From: Plectonema cf. radiosum LEGE 06105
GTDB taxonomy: Bacteria > Cyanobacteriota > Cyanobacteriia > Cyanobacteriales > Nostocaceae
Assembly (NCBI RefSeq): GCF_015207665.1
Contig: NZ_JADEWL010000019.1
Span: 20,454 to 84,453, forward strand
Direction of reading: 5' to 3'
Length of the DNA stretch: 64,000 nucleotides
The translations under genes and the position numbers were made by a program. The notes beneath the pieces were generated by a model. That model saw nothing but the letters and a program-made list of their open reading frames with translations, was not told where the DNA came from and made no database searches. Of this stretch, positions 38,282-47,660 are shown in pieces; position 1 is the stretch's first letter, and every line of letters starts with the position of its first letter.

Positions 38282-39213
38282 AAACAACTTGTTTAATTAA
38301 TAATTATAATTACGCTAATTTTTTGCCTGATGCTATTAGCAGTGTTTTAAATCAAAGCGTGAAATTTGATGAAATTATCATTGTCGATGATGCATCTGCG
38401 GATAATTCAGCAGAAGTAATTAAGAAGTTTGGTGGAGAAGCAAATATTAAATATATATTGAAGGAAAAAAATCAAGGACAATTATCTTCATTTAATGAAG
38501 GGTTTTTAGCTGCCAATGGAGATATTATCTTTTTTCTTGATGCGGATGATATGTACGAACCTCAATATTTAGAAAATGCCCTGAATTTTTATCGACGCTA
38601 TCAAGAGTGCGATTTTCTGTTTTGTGGTTATAAAAAATTTGGAGTAGCAGAAGGGGTATTTGAAGAATATGAATATGATTTAGATTTGGGTTATTCCGTA
38701 ATTAAAACATATTGTCTTGGAGAATGGATTGGTTCTATTACTTCTACAATATCGATGCGTCGAGAAATCGTAAATAAAATTTTGCCGATTCCATATACGG
38801 ATGATTGGAGGGTTCGCTCTGATGATTGTTTAATATGGGGAGCTTCTTTAGTAGGAGCGAAAAAGTTTTATATGTCTCAAACTTTGGTTATGTATAGAAT
38901 ACATAAAAACAATAATTATCACAATGATAAATATTTAGATACAAGTGTCAGTTTTGAATATAAGAGATTGTTCAAGCGTTCGGCAATTATGAATCATATT
39001 ATGCAAAAAAATAGCTTAACGTTACCATTATTTTTAGCTTATACCTCACTTCAGGAGTTAAAAACTATTCCTTGTCCTACAAATAAAGATTTTAAGTTAT
39101 ATCTGAAAATTATCTGTTTATTAGAGCCAAATTTTTATTGGAAAATTAAAGGAGTATTTTTATTGTTTGGATATTACTTAAAAATTTTGTTGGCTGGAAA
39201 GTTAAATAAGTAA
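38278..39213 (+). CDS. Family 2 glycosyltransferase
   Basis: 311 residues. The GT-A fold of family GT2 is clear: TTCLINNYNYANFLPDAISS, then IIIVDDASADNSAEVIKKF and the DXD-type metal and nucleotide motif FFLDADDMYEP near residue 90. An RSDDCLIWGAS segment near 180 is likely the acceptor-side catalytic region. The C-terminal 80 residues are hydrophobic and basic and could hold the enzyme at the membrane. Its start overlaps the stop of the kinase gene, so the two are probably translationally coupled. It should add one sugar to the lipid-linked repeat unit; donor and acceptor cannot be told. Confidence 0.88.
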   Translation: MKTTCLINNYNYANFLPDAISSVLNQSVKFDEIIIVDDASADNSAEVIKKFGGEANIKYILKEKNQGQLSSFNEGFLAANGDIIFFLDADDMYEPQYLENALNFYRRYQECDFLFCGYKKFGVAEGVFEEYEYDLDLGYSVIKTYCLGEWIGSITSTISMRREIVNKILPIPYTDDWRVRSDDCLIWGASLVGAKKFYMSQTLVMYRIHKNNNYHNDKYLDTSVSFEYKRLFKRSAIMNHIMQKNSLTLPLFLAYTSLQELKTIPCPTNKDFKLYLKIICLLEPNFYWKIKGVFLLFGYYLKILLAGKLNK

Positions 39214-39227
39214 TAAATAATATTTTT

Positions 39228-39271
39228 TAACGCAAAGGCACGCGGAGGAAAGCGCAGAGTTACACAGAGAT
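39228..39271 (-). repeat. Inverted, diverged copy of the CTCTGCG...TCTGCG repeat
   Basis: AACGCAAAGGCACGCGGAGG followed by AAAGCGCAGAGTTACACAGAG is the reverse complement form of the repeat at 8801-8840 and 44310-44345. It lies in the 86-base gap before the flippase gene. Confidence 0.6.
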
Positions 39272-39299
39272 AAATGTTGAGTAAATAAGAGTTTTATTA

Positions 39300-40625
39300 A
39301 TGCTGAGAAACTTAAAAGTTAAAAATCTATCATATTTTAAATCTCATTCAAAACTACGAGCAATTGTTAGTAATACTGGATGGTTGTTTTGCGATCGCGT
39401 TTTGCGGATGGGTGGAGGTTTGTTTGTCGGGGTATGGGTAGCACGTTATTTAGGAACTCAACAATATGGTCTTTTTAATTATGGGTTAGCTTTTGTCAGT
39501 TTATTTACACCAGTTTTTACTTTGGGTTTAGATGATGTAGTAGTGCGTTATTTAGTCCGAGAATCATCAGATAAATCAGAAATTTTAGGGACTACTTTTG
39601 GTTTAAAATTAATAGGTGGAATTGTTTCGGTTTTGTTAGTAGTAGGAAGTATATTTTTTTTAGAAGCAAATAAACCATTAACAATATGGCTGGTGACAAT
39701 ATTAGCCATAACTGGAATTTTTCGCTCTGCCGATACTATTGATTTATGGTTTCAGTCACAGGTGCAGTCAAAGTACAGCGTGATTGCGAAAAATATCACC
39801 TATTTGCTGAGTATTTTACTGAAAGTAGGATTAATTTTAATTAAAGCACCGTTATTAGCATTTGCTTGGGTGACATTAGCAGAAATTGTCATGAGTGCGA
39901 TTGGTTTAATTGTTATTTATCAAGCTAAAGGATTTTCTAAATTATGGAATTGGAAATGGAATTTTACAACTGCAAAAAAGTTACTTAAAGAAAGTTTCCC
40001 GTTAATTTTTTCGGGATTTGCTATTTTGATTTTTATGAAAATTGACCAGATAATGTTAGGTCAAATGAAGGGTAATAACGAAGTTGGTATTTATTCTGCG
40101 GCTGTACGTATTTCTGAATTATGGTATTTTATTCCGACTACCATTGTTTCTTCTGTTGCTCCGGCAATTTATGCAGCGAAAGAAAAATCAGAGCATCATT
40201 ACTATAAACGAATCGGACAGTTATTGCGCTTATTAACATATATCTCCCTAGCAATTTCTATTCCTATGACATTCTTTTCAAAAGATATTGTTTTAATGAT
40301 GTTTGGTAGTGGATATGTAGAAGCTGGGTCAATTTTAGCAGTGCATATTTGGGCTTCTTTATTCGTGTTTATGGGTGTAGCAACATCACCTTGGTTTATA
40401 GCAGAAGGATTAAATCATGTTTCTTTAGGTAAAACTTTACTGGGAGCAATTCTTAATGTCATACTCAACTTTTTACTTATACCTGAATATGCAGGACTTG
40501 GTGCCGCGATCGCAACTATTTCATCTCAAGCTGTGGCAGCTTTTTTGAGTAATGCTGTAGATAAAAGAACGCGCAAATTATTTCAAATTCAAATACAGTC
40601 TTTTTTGCCTTTTTATAAATATTAA
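39300..40625 (+). CDS. Polysaccharide flippase, Wzx/MATE-like
   Basis: 441 residues, very hydrophobic, with about 12 to 14 predicted membrane segments (for example FVGVWVARYLGTQQYGLFNY near residue 40, LIGGIVSVLLVVGSIFFL near 105 and LLGAILNVILNFLLIPEYAG near 380). The N-terminal GWLFCDRVLRMGGGLFVGVW and the central FPLIFSGFAILIFMKIDQIM match the RfbX/Wzx family of polysaccharide transporters. It should flip the undecaprenyl-linked repeat unit to the periplasmic face. It follows a glycosyltransferase and is part of the same plus-strand cluster. Confidence 0.9.
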   Translation: MLRNLKVKNLSYFKSHSKLRAIVSNTGWLFCDRVLRMGGGLFVGVWVARYLGTQQYGLFNYGLAFVSLFTPVFTLGLDDVVVRYLVRESSDKSEILGTTFGLKLIGGIVSVLLVVGSIFFLEANKPLTIWLVTILAITGIFRSADTIDLWFQSQVQSKYSVIAKNITYLLSILLKVGLILIKAPLLAFAWVTLAEIVMSAIGLIVIYQAKGFSKLWNWKWNFTTAKKLLKESFPLIFSGFAILIFMKIDQIMLGQMKGNNEVGIYSAAVRISELWYFIPTTIVSSVAPAIYAAKEKSEHHYYKRIGQLLRLLTYISLAISIPMTFFSKDIVLMMFGSGYVEAGSILAVHIWASLFVFMGVATSPWFIAEGLNHVSLGKTLLGAILNVILNFLLIPEYAGLGAAIATISSQAVAAFLSNAVDKRTRKLFQIQIQSFLPFYKY

Positions 40626-40744
40626 TTATCATCAAGTAATGAAAAATATTTCATTTTTAGACATAGCAATTAGTTGTTATATACTCGAATTTTGTCATTG
40701 AAAATATTAAACTTAATCCATATACTAGAGAACACAGTACAATC

Positions 40745-41689
40745 ATGAACAAACAACTAAAAACACCAATTAGTTTTATCATTTTCAAGCGTCCAGATAC
40801 CACTAGTAAAGTATTTGAAATCATTCGTCAAGTTAAACCCAAAAAGCTATTTGTGATTGCCGATGGACCTCGACACGACCGCGAAAGTGAAGCGGAAAAA
40901 TGCGCTGCAACACGGGCAATTATCGAAAAAGTTGATTGGGATTGTGAAGTTATTAAAAATTACTCTGATGTTAACTTAGGCTGTGCAAAAAGAGTTTCTA
41001 GTGGTTTAGATTGGGTATTTAATAATGTAGAAGAAACAATTATTTTAGAAGATGATTGTATCCCGAATATTACATTTTTCCGGTTTTGTGAAGAATTACT
41101 AGAAAAATATCGATACGATAGTAGAATTACTTCTATTGCTGCTCAAAATGCCCAATTAGGAAGAAAACGTACCGATTATAGCTATTATTTTTCATCCTAC
41201 AGTCACTGTTGGGGATGGGCAAGTTGGAGACGTGCTTGGCAACATTATGATTTACATATTAAATTATGGCAAGAAATTAAACAATCAAATATTTTAGAAA
41301 ACATTCTTCCCAATTCTAAAGCAGTAAGTTATTGGCAAAATATATTTGATTCTATTTATGAAAATCCTACAGGTATCACTTGGGATTATCAGTGGACATT
41401 TGCTTGCTGGGTACAGGGTGGATTGAATATTATTCCTAACGTCAATTTAATTAGTAATGTTGGTGTTGGTGAAGACTCCACAAATTTTAATTCTTCTCAA
41501 GAATTTTCGTTTATCAATCTTCCTACAGAAGAAATGAAATTTCCTTTAAACCATCCACCTTATATAGTAAAAAACTTACAAGCAGATAAGTTTATTCAAG
41601 ATACTGTATATCATGCAAGTCGGATAGATATTTTTAAACAGAATTTGAAGAAAATACTTCAGGATAAAAAATTAATTATGCATTCGTAA
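40745..41689 (+). CDS. Glycosyltransferase, GT-A fold
   Basis: 314 residues. The N-terminus TPISFIIFKRPDTTSKVFEI, then LFVIADGPR, NLGCAKRVSSGLDWVF and the DXD-type ILEDDCIPN near residue 100 are typical of GT-A glycosyltransferases related to family 2 and GNT-I-like enzymes. The SHCWGWASWRRAWQHYD motif near 155 and TWDYQWTFACW near 215 are characteristic of this subfamily, often found in cyanobacterial polysaccharide clusters. Sugar specificity is unknown. Confidence 0.82.
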   Translation: MNKQLKTPISFIIFKRPDTTSKVFEIIRQVKPKKLFVIADGPRHDRESEAEKCAATRAIIEKVDWDCEVIKNYSDVNLGCAKRVSSGLDWVFNNVEETIILEDDCIPNITFFRFCEELLEKYRYDSRITSIAAQNAQLGRKRTDYSYYFSSYSHCWGWASWRRAWQHYDLHIKLWQEIKQSNILENILPNSKAVSYWQNIFDSIYENPTGITWDYQWTFACWVQGGLNIIPNVNLISNVGVGEDSTNFNSSQEFSFINLPTEEMKFPLNHPPYIVKNLQADKFIQDTVYHASRIDIFKQNLKKILQDKKLIMHS

Positions 41690-41692
41690 ATA

Positions 41693-41720
41693 TAGGGAAT
41701 AGGGAGTAGGGAGTAGATAG
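41693..41720 (+). repeat. Heptamer tandem repeat (TAGGGAR x3-4), STRR type
   Basis: Units TAGGGAA, TAGGGAG, TAGGGAG and TAGATAG follow each other between the glycosyltransferase stop codon and the ribosome binding site (GAGG, 41727-41730) of the polymerase gene. The unit is the complement of that at 9321-9348. Confidence 0.75.
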
Positions 41721-41737
41721 TTTATTGAGGTACGAAA

Positions 41738-42985
41738 ATGAAAATTGAGCGCATTGAAAAACTTGCCACACTTGTACTAATACTGATTACTGTAGGTGCT
41801 TTGACAATTAAACCAGTTCATGAAATTTCCGAACATCCTTTAGGTGGTGCAATTATAGATAAATTATTAAATGCTCTATCATATTTAATATTATCTGTTT
41901 TGATTGCAAACTATTGGAAAGGATTTATATATGTTGGTAGTAAAGGTGTATTTCAATTATTACTATTAATATTAATTCTATTTTCTGTATTATGGTCAGC
42001 AGATATGGCTTCGAGTTTAACATACATCCGAGGTTTAATTAGAATATATTTTCTGGCAATTTATTTAGCGATGCGCTATAGCTTCAAAGAACAAATTAGA
42101 TTCATCGCTTTTGCACTGGGAACAACAACAATTTTATCAATAATTTTTCCCTTAATACCAAGTTTTGGAGGAATTCATACAACACCAGAATTACCTGGTG
42201 GTATGTGGGCTGGAATTTTTGGTCATAAAAATGAATTGGGGTACATGATGGCTTGGAGTGCAGGAATTTTTTTACATTTAGCGTTGAGTGAATCTCGATT
42301 TCGCTGGCTCAGATTAACAATATTTGCATTATCTATTTGTTTAATTATTCTCTCTCGTTCCACAACTTCTTTAATGATTGTTATCACAATGATATCTCTT
42401 TTACCTTTATATAAACTTAGTACAAACAATAACTATAAATTACAAATAATTGCAATTAGTTTTGTTTTAATATTATTAGTTAGCGGTTTAATATTAATTG
42501 TAGGTAACGCAGAAACTTTAGTTGGTACATCTGGCAAAGATTTAACTTTAAGTGGACGTACAGACTTATGGGAACCTGTATTAAACCAAATTCTCAAAAG
42601 ACCTTTATTTGGTTACGGATACGCTGGATTTTGGACTAGTCCATTCGCTTCAAATACCAGATTAACTTATGAATGGGCAAGTAATTCTCATAATGGCTTT
42701 TTGGAGATAATGTTAGATGTCGGAATTGGTGGATTCTTAATTTTTATTATCGGTTTTATTCGCTTCTTTACTATGGCACTTTATCGAGTTGTATTAGTTG
42801 CGAAAAAACCTGAAGATTATTTACCAATGCAAATGCTTGTCATCATTATTATCGTGAATATTTCTGAAGCTAGATTATTAACTCCTAGTTGGAATTGGTT
42901 TATGTATTTGACAACTTCTCTAACTTTAACGATGGAATATCACAGAGCTAGAAGAAGAACATTACTCAATTTGGCACAAGCTTAA
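41738..42985 (+). CDS. O-antigen polymerase/ligase family protein (Wzy-like)
   Basis: 415 residues with about 10 to 12 membrane segments. The O-antigen ligase/Wzy-C family is indicated by MWAGIFGHKNELGYMMAWSA (about 150-170), LTLSGRTDLWEPVLNQIL (about 268-285), PLFGYGYAGFW and SNSHNGFLEIMLDVGIGGF (about 310-330). The large outer loop with the conserved Arg and His (SGRTDLW and SHNGFLE) is where such enzymes act on undecaprenyl-linked glycan. In a cluster with a flippase and a Wzc-type kinase, polymerase is the likelier role than lipopolysaccharide ligase. Confidence 0.87.
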   Translation: MKIERIEKLATLVLILITVGALTIKPVHEISEHPLGGAIIDKLLNALSYLILSVLIANYWKGFIYVGSKGVFQLLLLILILFSVLWSADMASSLTYIRGLIRIYFLAIYLAMRYSFKEQIRFIAFALGTTTILSIIFPLIPSFGGIHTTPELPGGMWAGIFGHKNELGYMMAWSAGIFLHLALSESRFRWLRLTIFALSICLIILSRSTTSLMIVITMISLLPLYKLSTNNNYKLQIIAISFVLILLVSGLILIVGNAETLVGTSGKDLTLSGRTDLWEPVLNQILKRPLFGYGYAGFWTSPFASNTRLTYEWASNSHNGFLEIMLDVGIGGFLIFIIGFIRFFTMALYRVVLVAKKPEDYLPMQMLVIIIIVNISEARLLTPSWNWFMYLTTSLTLTMEYHRARRRTLLNLAQA

Positions 42986-43027
42986 TACTAATTAATTATT
43001 TAAATAATTAAAAGAGAGAAATAATCA

Positions 43028-44347
43028 ATGAAAATTTTACATTTAAGTACTCATGATATTAACGGTGGTGCTGCTAGGGCTGCATATCGATTACACAAAG
43101 GATTACAACATATCGGACTAGATTCACAAATGTTAGTGCAAGAAAAATCAAGTAATGATAAAACAGTAATTGCACCAAAAATACGATTATTCCAAGGTAT
43201 AGCTAAAACAAAATTGACCTTTGAAACTTTACCTTTGAAGTTTTATAAAAATAAAACCAAAAGTACATTTTTTAGTCAATGGTTACCAGATAGAGTTGTC
43301 CCTCAAATCGCACAAATTAATCCAGATATTATTAATTTGCATTGGATTAGTGGAGCTTTTATGCAAATAGAATCCATCGCTAAACTCAAACAGCCTTTAG
43401 TATGGACACTTCATGATATGTGGGTATTTACTGGAGGTTGTCACGTTGCTAGAGATTGTCAACGCTATACCCAATCTTGTGGTGCTTGCCCGCAACTTAA
43501 TAGCAATCGCGAACGCGATTTATCTCGCTGGGTACACAACCGTAAAGTTAAAGCCTTAAGCAACTTAAATTTAACTTTGATTGCTCCTAGTAATTGGATA
43601 GCTGAATGTGCTAAGTCCAGTTCATTATTTAAAAACTCACGAATAGAAGTAATTCCTCATGGATTGAACACTCAAAAATATCGACCTATTCCCCAAAATA
43701 TAGCTCGCGAAATTCTCAATTTACCTCAAGAGAAAAAACTGATTTTATTTGGAGCATTAGAAGCAACCAGCGATAAAAATAAAGGATTTCATTTATTACA
43801 ACCAGCATTACAAAAACTAAGTCAATCTGGTTGGAAAGATAACACCGAGATAGTAATTTTTGGTGCTTCTCAACCAGAAAATCCACCAGAATTAGGATTC
43901 AAAACTCATTATTTAGGACATTTATATGATGATACATCTTTAGCTGCCGTTTATTCCGCTGCCGATGTAATGCTAGTTCCATCTCTACAAGAATCCTTCG
44001 GACAAACTGCCTCCGAATCCCTCGCTTGTGGAACTCCGGTAGTAGCATTTAACGCAACTGGTTTAAAAGATATAATCGACCATCAACAGTGTGGTTACTT
44101 AGCTAAACCTTACGATATTGATGATTTTGCTCAAGGAATTATTTGGGTTTTAGAAAACACTCAAAGACACGAAAAACTATCTTTCTACGCAAGAGAAAAA
44201 GCCCAACGAGAATTCACCCTCGAATTACAAGCAAAACGTTATTCTCAAATATTTACACAAATTATCTCTGAAACAAAGCAATCTAAATCATCAAATAGTT
44301 CCTTCTTTCTTTCCTCAGCGCTCTCTGCGTCTCTGCGGTTTAAATAA
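43028..44347 (+). CDS. Family 4 glycosyltransferase, repeat-derived C-terminus
   Basis: 439 residues. GT-B fold of family GT4: the N-terminal domain starts MKILHLSTHDINGGAARAAY, has WISGAFM and TLHDMWVFTGGCH; the C-terminal domain has IEVIPHGLNTQKY near 205, an ADVMLVPSLQESFGQTASE block near 320 that contains the conserved nucleotide-sugar-binding Glu pair, and ACGTPVVAFNATG. The last 15 or so residues (SFFLSSALSASLRFK) are encoded by the dispersed CTCTGCGTCTCTGCGG repeat, so the native C-terminus has probably been replaced or extended. The catalytic domains look intact. Confidence 0.9.
   Translation: MKILHLSTHDINGGAARAAYRLHKGLQHIGLDSQMLVQEKSSNDKTVIAPKIRLFQGIAKTKLTFETLPLKFYKNKTKSTFFSQWLPDRVVPQIAQINPDIINLHWISGAFMQIESIAKLKQPLVWTLHDMWVFTGGCHVARDCQRYTQSCGACPQLNSNRERDLSRWVHNRKVKALSNLNLTLIAPSNWIAECAKSSSLFKNSRIEVIPHGLNTQKYRPIPQNIAREILNLPQEKKLILFGALEATSDKNKGFHLLQPALQKLSQSGWKDNTEIVIFGASQPENPPELGFKTHYLGHLYDDTSLAAVYSAADVMLVPSLQESFGQTASESLACGTPVVAFNATGLKDIIDHQQCGYLAKPYDIDDFAQGIIWVLENTQRHEKLSFYAREKAQREFTLELQAKRYSQIFTQIISETKQSKSSNSSFFLSSALSASLRFK
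44310..44345 (+). repeat. CTCTGCGTCTCTGCGG repeat inside a gene end
   Basis: TTTCCTCAGCGCTCTCTGCG followed by TCTCTGCGGTTTAAATAA matches the intergenic repeat at 8801-8840. Here it is in frame and supplies the last codons and the stop of the GT4 gene. Confidence 0.75.
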
Positions 44348-44384
44348 ATAACTGTCTAAAAACACCATCAAGGATTAACACCAA

Positions 44385-45401
44385 ATGACAACACCATTAG
44401 CCTTCATAATTTGTACAGAACCAGGTCGTTTAGAACCTCAATCGTTGATGCTCGCAGAAAGTATTCGTAAATTCTGCGGTAATTTAAAAGATACACCAAT
44501 ATATAGTTTTCATCCTCGAACAGGTACACCAATTGCCATAGAAACCCAAAAAGCATTTCAACAATTAGGAGTGATTCATCAACAACTACCAATAAACCAA
44601 GAATTTCACGAATACTATTTAGCAAATAAACCCTTAACTTGTGCATATGCAGAACAAAATATAGATGCAGAAATTCTAGTTTTTCTTGATAGTGATAAAT
44701 GCTTTTTCGCAGAACCAACAGAATTTTTATTACCAGCAGATTGTAACGTGCGAATGCGTCCTGAATATGGTCAAGGTATCGGTTCTACAGGTAAAAACGA
44801 CCCCCATGAATGGTACTGGCAAAAACTTTACGAGGTGCTAGGAGTCAACAACGAAATATTTGTCAATGCTCCAATTGGGAATAAAAAAATTCGAGCTTAT
44901 TGGAATTCCGGTTTAGTTGCTGTTAGAAGAAATGCAGGAATATTTACATCCTGGAAAGAAAATTTTGAAAAAGTAATGCGTTTAGATATTGCTCCTCCCC
45001 AAGGTATTTATTTTGTAGAACAGTCAGTTTTATCTGTTACCTTATGTGCATTATCAGAAAATGTTTCGCATTTTTCCGATAATTATAGTTATCCATTACC
45101 TTTACACAATCGATTATCAAAACAATGGCGATTAAAAAAATGGGATGATTTAATTTCGATGCATTATTTTAATTTGTTCTACTACCATGACTGGAATCAA
45201 CAAATCAAAAAACTGAAAAACTTTAATCTTGATTCAGATAAATACAAATGGCTATGTGAAAGAGTAATTGCTCATCAAATGCCACGTACTTCTGTATTAC
45301 ATAGACATATGTTGACGGTGAGAAAATTGGAGAAAAAATTGCATAATTTTAACTTGAATATTAACCTAAGTGGTTGGATAGAACGGGTAGCAAATCTTTA
45401 A
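44385..45401 (+). CDS. Putative glycosyltransferase-like protein, GT-A type
   Basis: 338 residues. I do not recognise a named family. The N-terminus (LAFIICTEPGRLEPQSLMLAESIRK) and ILVFLDSDKCFFAEPTEF near residue 100 resemble a nucleotide-diphospho-sugar transferase with a DXD motif (DSD), and IRAYWNSGLVAVRR near 175 resembles the following strand of such enzymes. MHYFNLFYYHDW near 260 could supply the C-terminal metal-binding His. It sits 37 bases after a GT4 gene and 66 bases before a GT2 gene, so a sugar-transfer role in the same polysaccharide is likely, but not shown. Confidence 0.65.
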   Translation: MTTPLAFIICTEPGRLEPQSLMLAESIRKFCGNLKDTPIYSFHPRTGTPIAIETQKAFQQLGVIHQQLPINQEFHEYYLANKPLTCAYAEQNIDAEILVFLDSDKCFFAEPTEFLLPADCNVRMRPEYGQGIGSTGKNDPHEWYWQKLYEVLGVNNEIFVNAPIGNKKIRAYWNSGLVAVRRNAGIFTSWKENFEKVMRLDIAPPQGIYFVEQSVLSVTLCALSENVSHFSDNYSYPLPLHNRLSKQWRLKKWDDLISMHYFNLFYYHDWNQQIKKLKNFNLDSDKYKWLCERVIAHQMPRTSVLHRHMLTVRKLEKKLHNFNLNINLSGWIERVANL

Positions 45402-45467
45402 ATTAAACTAATACTATCGATAAATATTTCACAATTTTTTCACACTAAAACCTATTATTTTTTATCA

Positions 45468-46346
45468 ATGAATACTAGAATAAATCAACCACAAATAGCA
45501 GTCATTATGACCTGCTTTAACCGACGCGAAACAACTCTTGCTTGTCTACGTGCGTTGCATCAGCAAACAAATACATTTGATGTTTTTTTAACTAATGATG
45601 GTAGTTCTGATGGTACAGCAGAAGCAATCAAAGCAGAATTTCCACAAGTAAAAATTCTCCAAGGAAACGGTAATTTATTCTGGGTCGGAGGAATGCGTTT
45701 AGCATTCGCAGAAGCAATTAAAAATTCTTACAATTATTATCTTTGGTTGAATGACGACACGTTTTTAGAAACCGATACCTTAGATAAATTGTTGAATATT
45801 CAAATTTATTTGAGCAAACAAGGTTGTGAAAATTCGATTGTGGTAGGTACAACTAAAGACCCAATTACTCAAAAACCCACCTATGGAGGTGCTGTTAAAT
45901 CCAAAAAATGGTACTCTAATAAATTTGAATTTTTAGAACCAACTCAACTCATACAGCAATGTGACGCGATGTTTGGTAATTGTGTGTTAATTCCTCATAG
46001 TGTTGTGGCAAAAGTTGGCAATATCGATGCAGCATTTATTCATAGTTTAGGAGACTTAGATTATGGTCTCAGAGCGCGTAAATTAGGCTGTTCTATTTGG
46101 ATTGCACCTGGATATGTTGGTACTTGTAGTAAAAATTCTATTCGTAATAGTTGGGCTGATACTAATTTACCCTTACAACAACGTTTGCGAAAAATATTAC
46201 AAGTCAAAGGATTTCCTCTCAAACCTTGGACTACATTTTGCTCCCGTCATTCCGGAAGATTTTGGTTGATTTATTGGTTATTACCTTATATTCGCGCCGT
46301 TATTGGGTATAAAAATTTAGCTGCATCTCCAACTTTTACAGAATAA
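45468..46346 (+). CDS. Family 2 glycosyltransferase, rhamnosyltransferase-like
   Basis: 292 residues. GT2 motifs are IAVIMTCFNRRETTLACLRA, FLTNDGSSDGTAEAIKAEF and the DXD-type LWLNDDTFLETDTLD near residue 95. GNGNLFWVGGMRLAFAEAI near 65 and SLGDLDYGLRARKLGCSIWI near 190 are typical of the rhamnosyltransferase-like branch. No membrane segment is clear except a possible amphipathic C-terminus. It should add a sugar to the repeat unit. Confidence 0.85.
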   Translation: MNTRINQPQIAVIMTCFNRRETTLACLRALHQQTNTFDVFLTNDGSSDGTAEAIKAEFPQVKILQGNGNLFWVGGMRLAFAEAIKNSYNYYLWLNDDTFLETDTLDKLLNIQIYLSKQGCENSIVVGTTKDPITQKPTYGGAVKSKKWYSNKFEFLEPTQLIQQCDAMFGNCVLIPHSVVAKVGNIDAAFIHSLGDLDYGLRARKLGCSIWIAPGYVGTCSKNSIRNSWADTNLPLQQRLRKILQVKGFPLKPWTTFCSRHSGRFWLIYWLLPYIRAVIGYKNLAASPTFTE

Positions 46347-46407
46347 ATACCGCAGGAAATTGCATAATACTAATTAAAAAATAACCAGAACTCATTAATA
46401 TTATTCT

Positions 46408-46484
46408 CAATTACCAATTACCAATTACCAATCACCAATCACCAATTACCAATTACCAATTACCAATTACCAATTACCAATTAT
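46408..46484 (+). repeat. Eleven-unit heptamer tandem repeat next to a start codon
   Basis: CAATTAC is repeated without gap from 46408 to 46477, with CAATCAC in units four and five, and ends with CAATTAT at 46478-46484. The ATG of the next gene begins at 46488, so the repeat occupies the normal ribosome-binding position and leaves no purine-rich Shine-Dalgarno sequence. Confidence 0.9.
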
Positions 46485-46487
46485 ATT

Positions 46488-47639
46488 ATGGGTAAACGTT
46501 TATTAATTGTTTCTAATCTTGATTCTAGCGAGCCTTTTGGCGCTTTTACCAGACCTTTTTATCTTGGACAATATCTAGTTAAATATTTTGATGTATGTCA
46601 ACTAGGATTAGATTGTTCATCTGTTAATTATGCTCAATCAATTTCTGTCGGTTCTAGAAGTCTTAAATCATATATTAAAGCAGTACAAAAATCTATTGAT
46701 GAGTTTCGTCCAGATATTATATATGCTCAAGAAACACTTCCAAGTATAGCTGCATTGATTGCTCTTAAACTCAAAAAAAATCAAAATTGCTCTCTTGTCT
46801 TGGATTTTCATACTTTTTCTGCTTATGAATATTGGACTCGTTTATCTTCAGTGAATAATTGGTTTCAAGAGTTCAAACAATGTATTAAAACCTATATTGC
46901 TCAAGGAATACTTATCTTTTCTGGTCATCCTATCATTGCTGCTGGGGAATCTACCCCCGAATTAATTTCTCAGTGGTATGGAAGAACTCCCAAACAAATA
47001 TCCTGTATAGGAAATGGAGTTACAGAAGATTTATTAAATAGTCATTCTTTAAATGATACAGACCCTTATAAACAATTACGACCAGCTAAAATTGTAGTAG
47101 TTGTCGCGCCGAAAACCTATGGATTTCCGACTAATGATATGTCAGTATCCATGACAATAGATATTGCTAAAAAACTAGAAAATCAGCCAGAAAAAATACA
47201 TTTTGTTGTCATCGGTCGCAACAAAGACGACATTGAAAAAACATTCCCATCTAATATTTCATTCACAGGATTTTTGCCTAGTAGAAATGATTTTATAACT
47301 CACATTAAATATGCAGATATTACTCTATTACCATTTTCTAAACAAGCAGTAGCAGGAGGAGCGCGGAATAAAGCCCTTGATTATTTCGCAAGTCAAAAAC
47401 TAGTAATTTCCACACCTGAAGGATTGCGTGGTTTAGAAGAATTTCGCCATCTCCAACATCTTTTAGTAACAGATTACTCTGCCGAAGACATTGCTCAAAA
47501 AATCTTAGATGTTGCTTTAAATCAAGCAAAATATCAACCCCTTGCTCAGGCTGCATACAACTTAATTAAAGAGAAATATTCCTGGAATGCTAGAGCGCAA
47601 TCTATTGCAAATATTCTCTTATCCACAAGTAATGCTTAA
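46488..47639 (+). CDS. Family 4 glycosyltransferase
   Basis: 383 residues. The N-terminal GT-B domain begins KRLLIVSNLDSSEPFGAFTR; FRPDIIYAQETLPSIAALIA and LVLDFHTFSAYEYW belong to the first Rossmann domain. The second has CIGNGVTEDLL near 180, HFVVIGRNKDDIEKTF near 240, ADITLLPFSKQAVAGGARNK near 285 and YSWNARAQSIANIL at the end. It fits GT4-like enzymes, though the usual EX7E motif is weak (the second half reads AGGARNKALDYFAS). No Shine-Dalgarno sequence is seen because a heptamer array abuts the ATG. Confidence 0.82.
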   Translation: MGKRLLIVSNLDSSEPFGAFTRPFYLGQYLVKYFDVCQLGLDCSSVNYAQSISVGSRSLKSYIKAVQKSIDEFRPDIIYAQETLPSIAALIALKLKKNQNCSLVLDFHTFSAYEYWTRLSSVNNWFQEFKQCIKTYIAQGILIFSGHPIIAAGESTPELISQWYGRTPKQISCIGNGVTEDLLNSHSLNDTDPYKQLRPAKIVVVVAPKTYGFPTNDMSVSMTIDIAKKLENQPEKIHFVVIGRNKDDIEKTFPSNISFTGFLPSRNDFITHIKYADITLLPFSKQAVAGGARNKALDYFASQKLVISTPEGLRGLEEFRHLQHLLVTDYSAEDIAQKILDVALNQAKYQPLAQAAYNLIKEKYSWNARAQSIANILLSTSNA

Positions 47640-47660
47640 CTTTTAAAACATCTTAAACCT

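Noticed and set aside
46408..46484. Possible CRISPR array
   Set aside because: The units are seven bases long and contiguous with no spacers, so it is a heptamer tandem repeat. No CRISPR array or cas gene was found anywhere.
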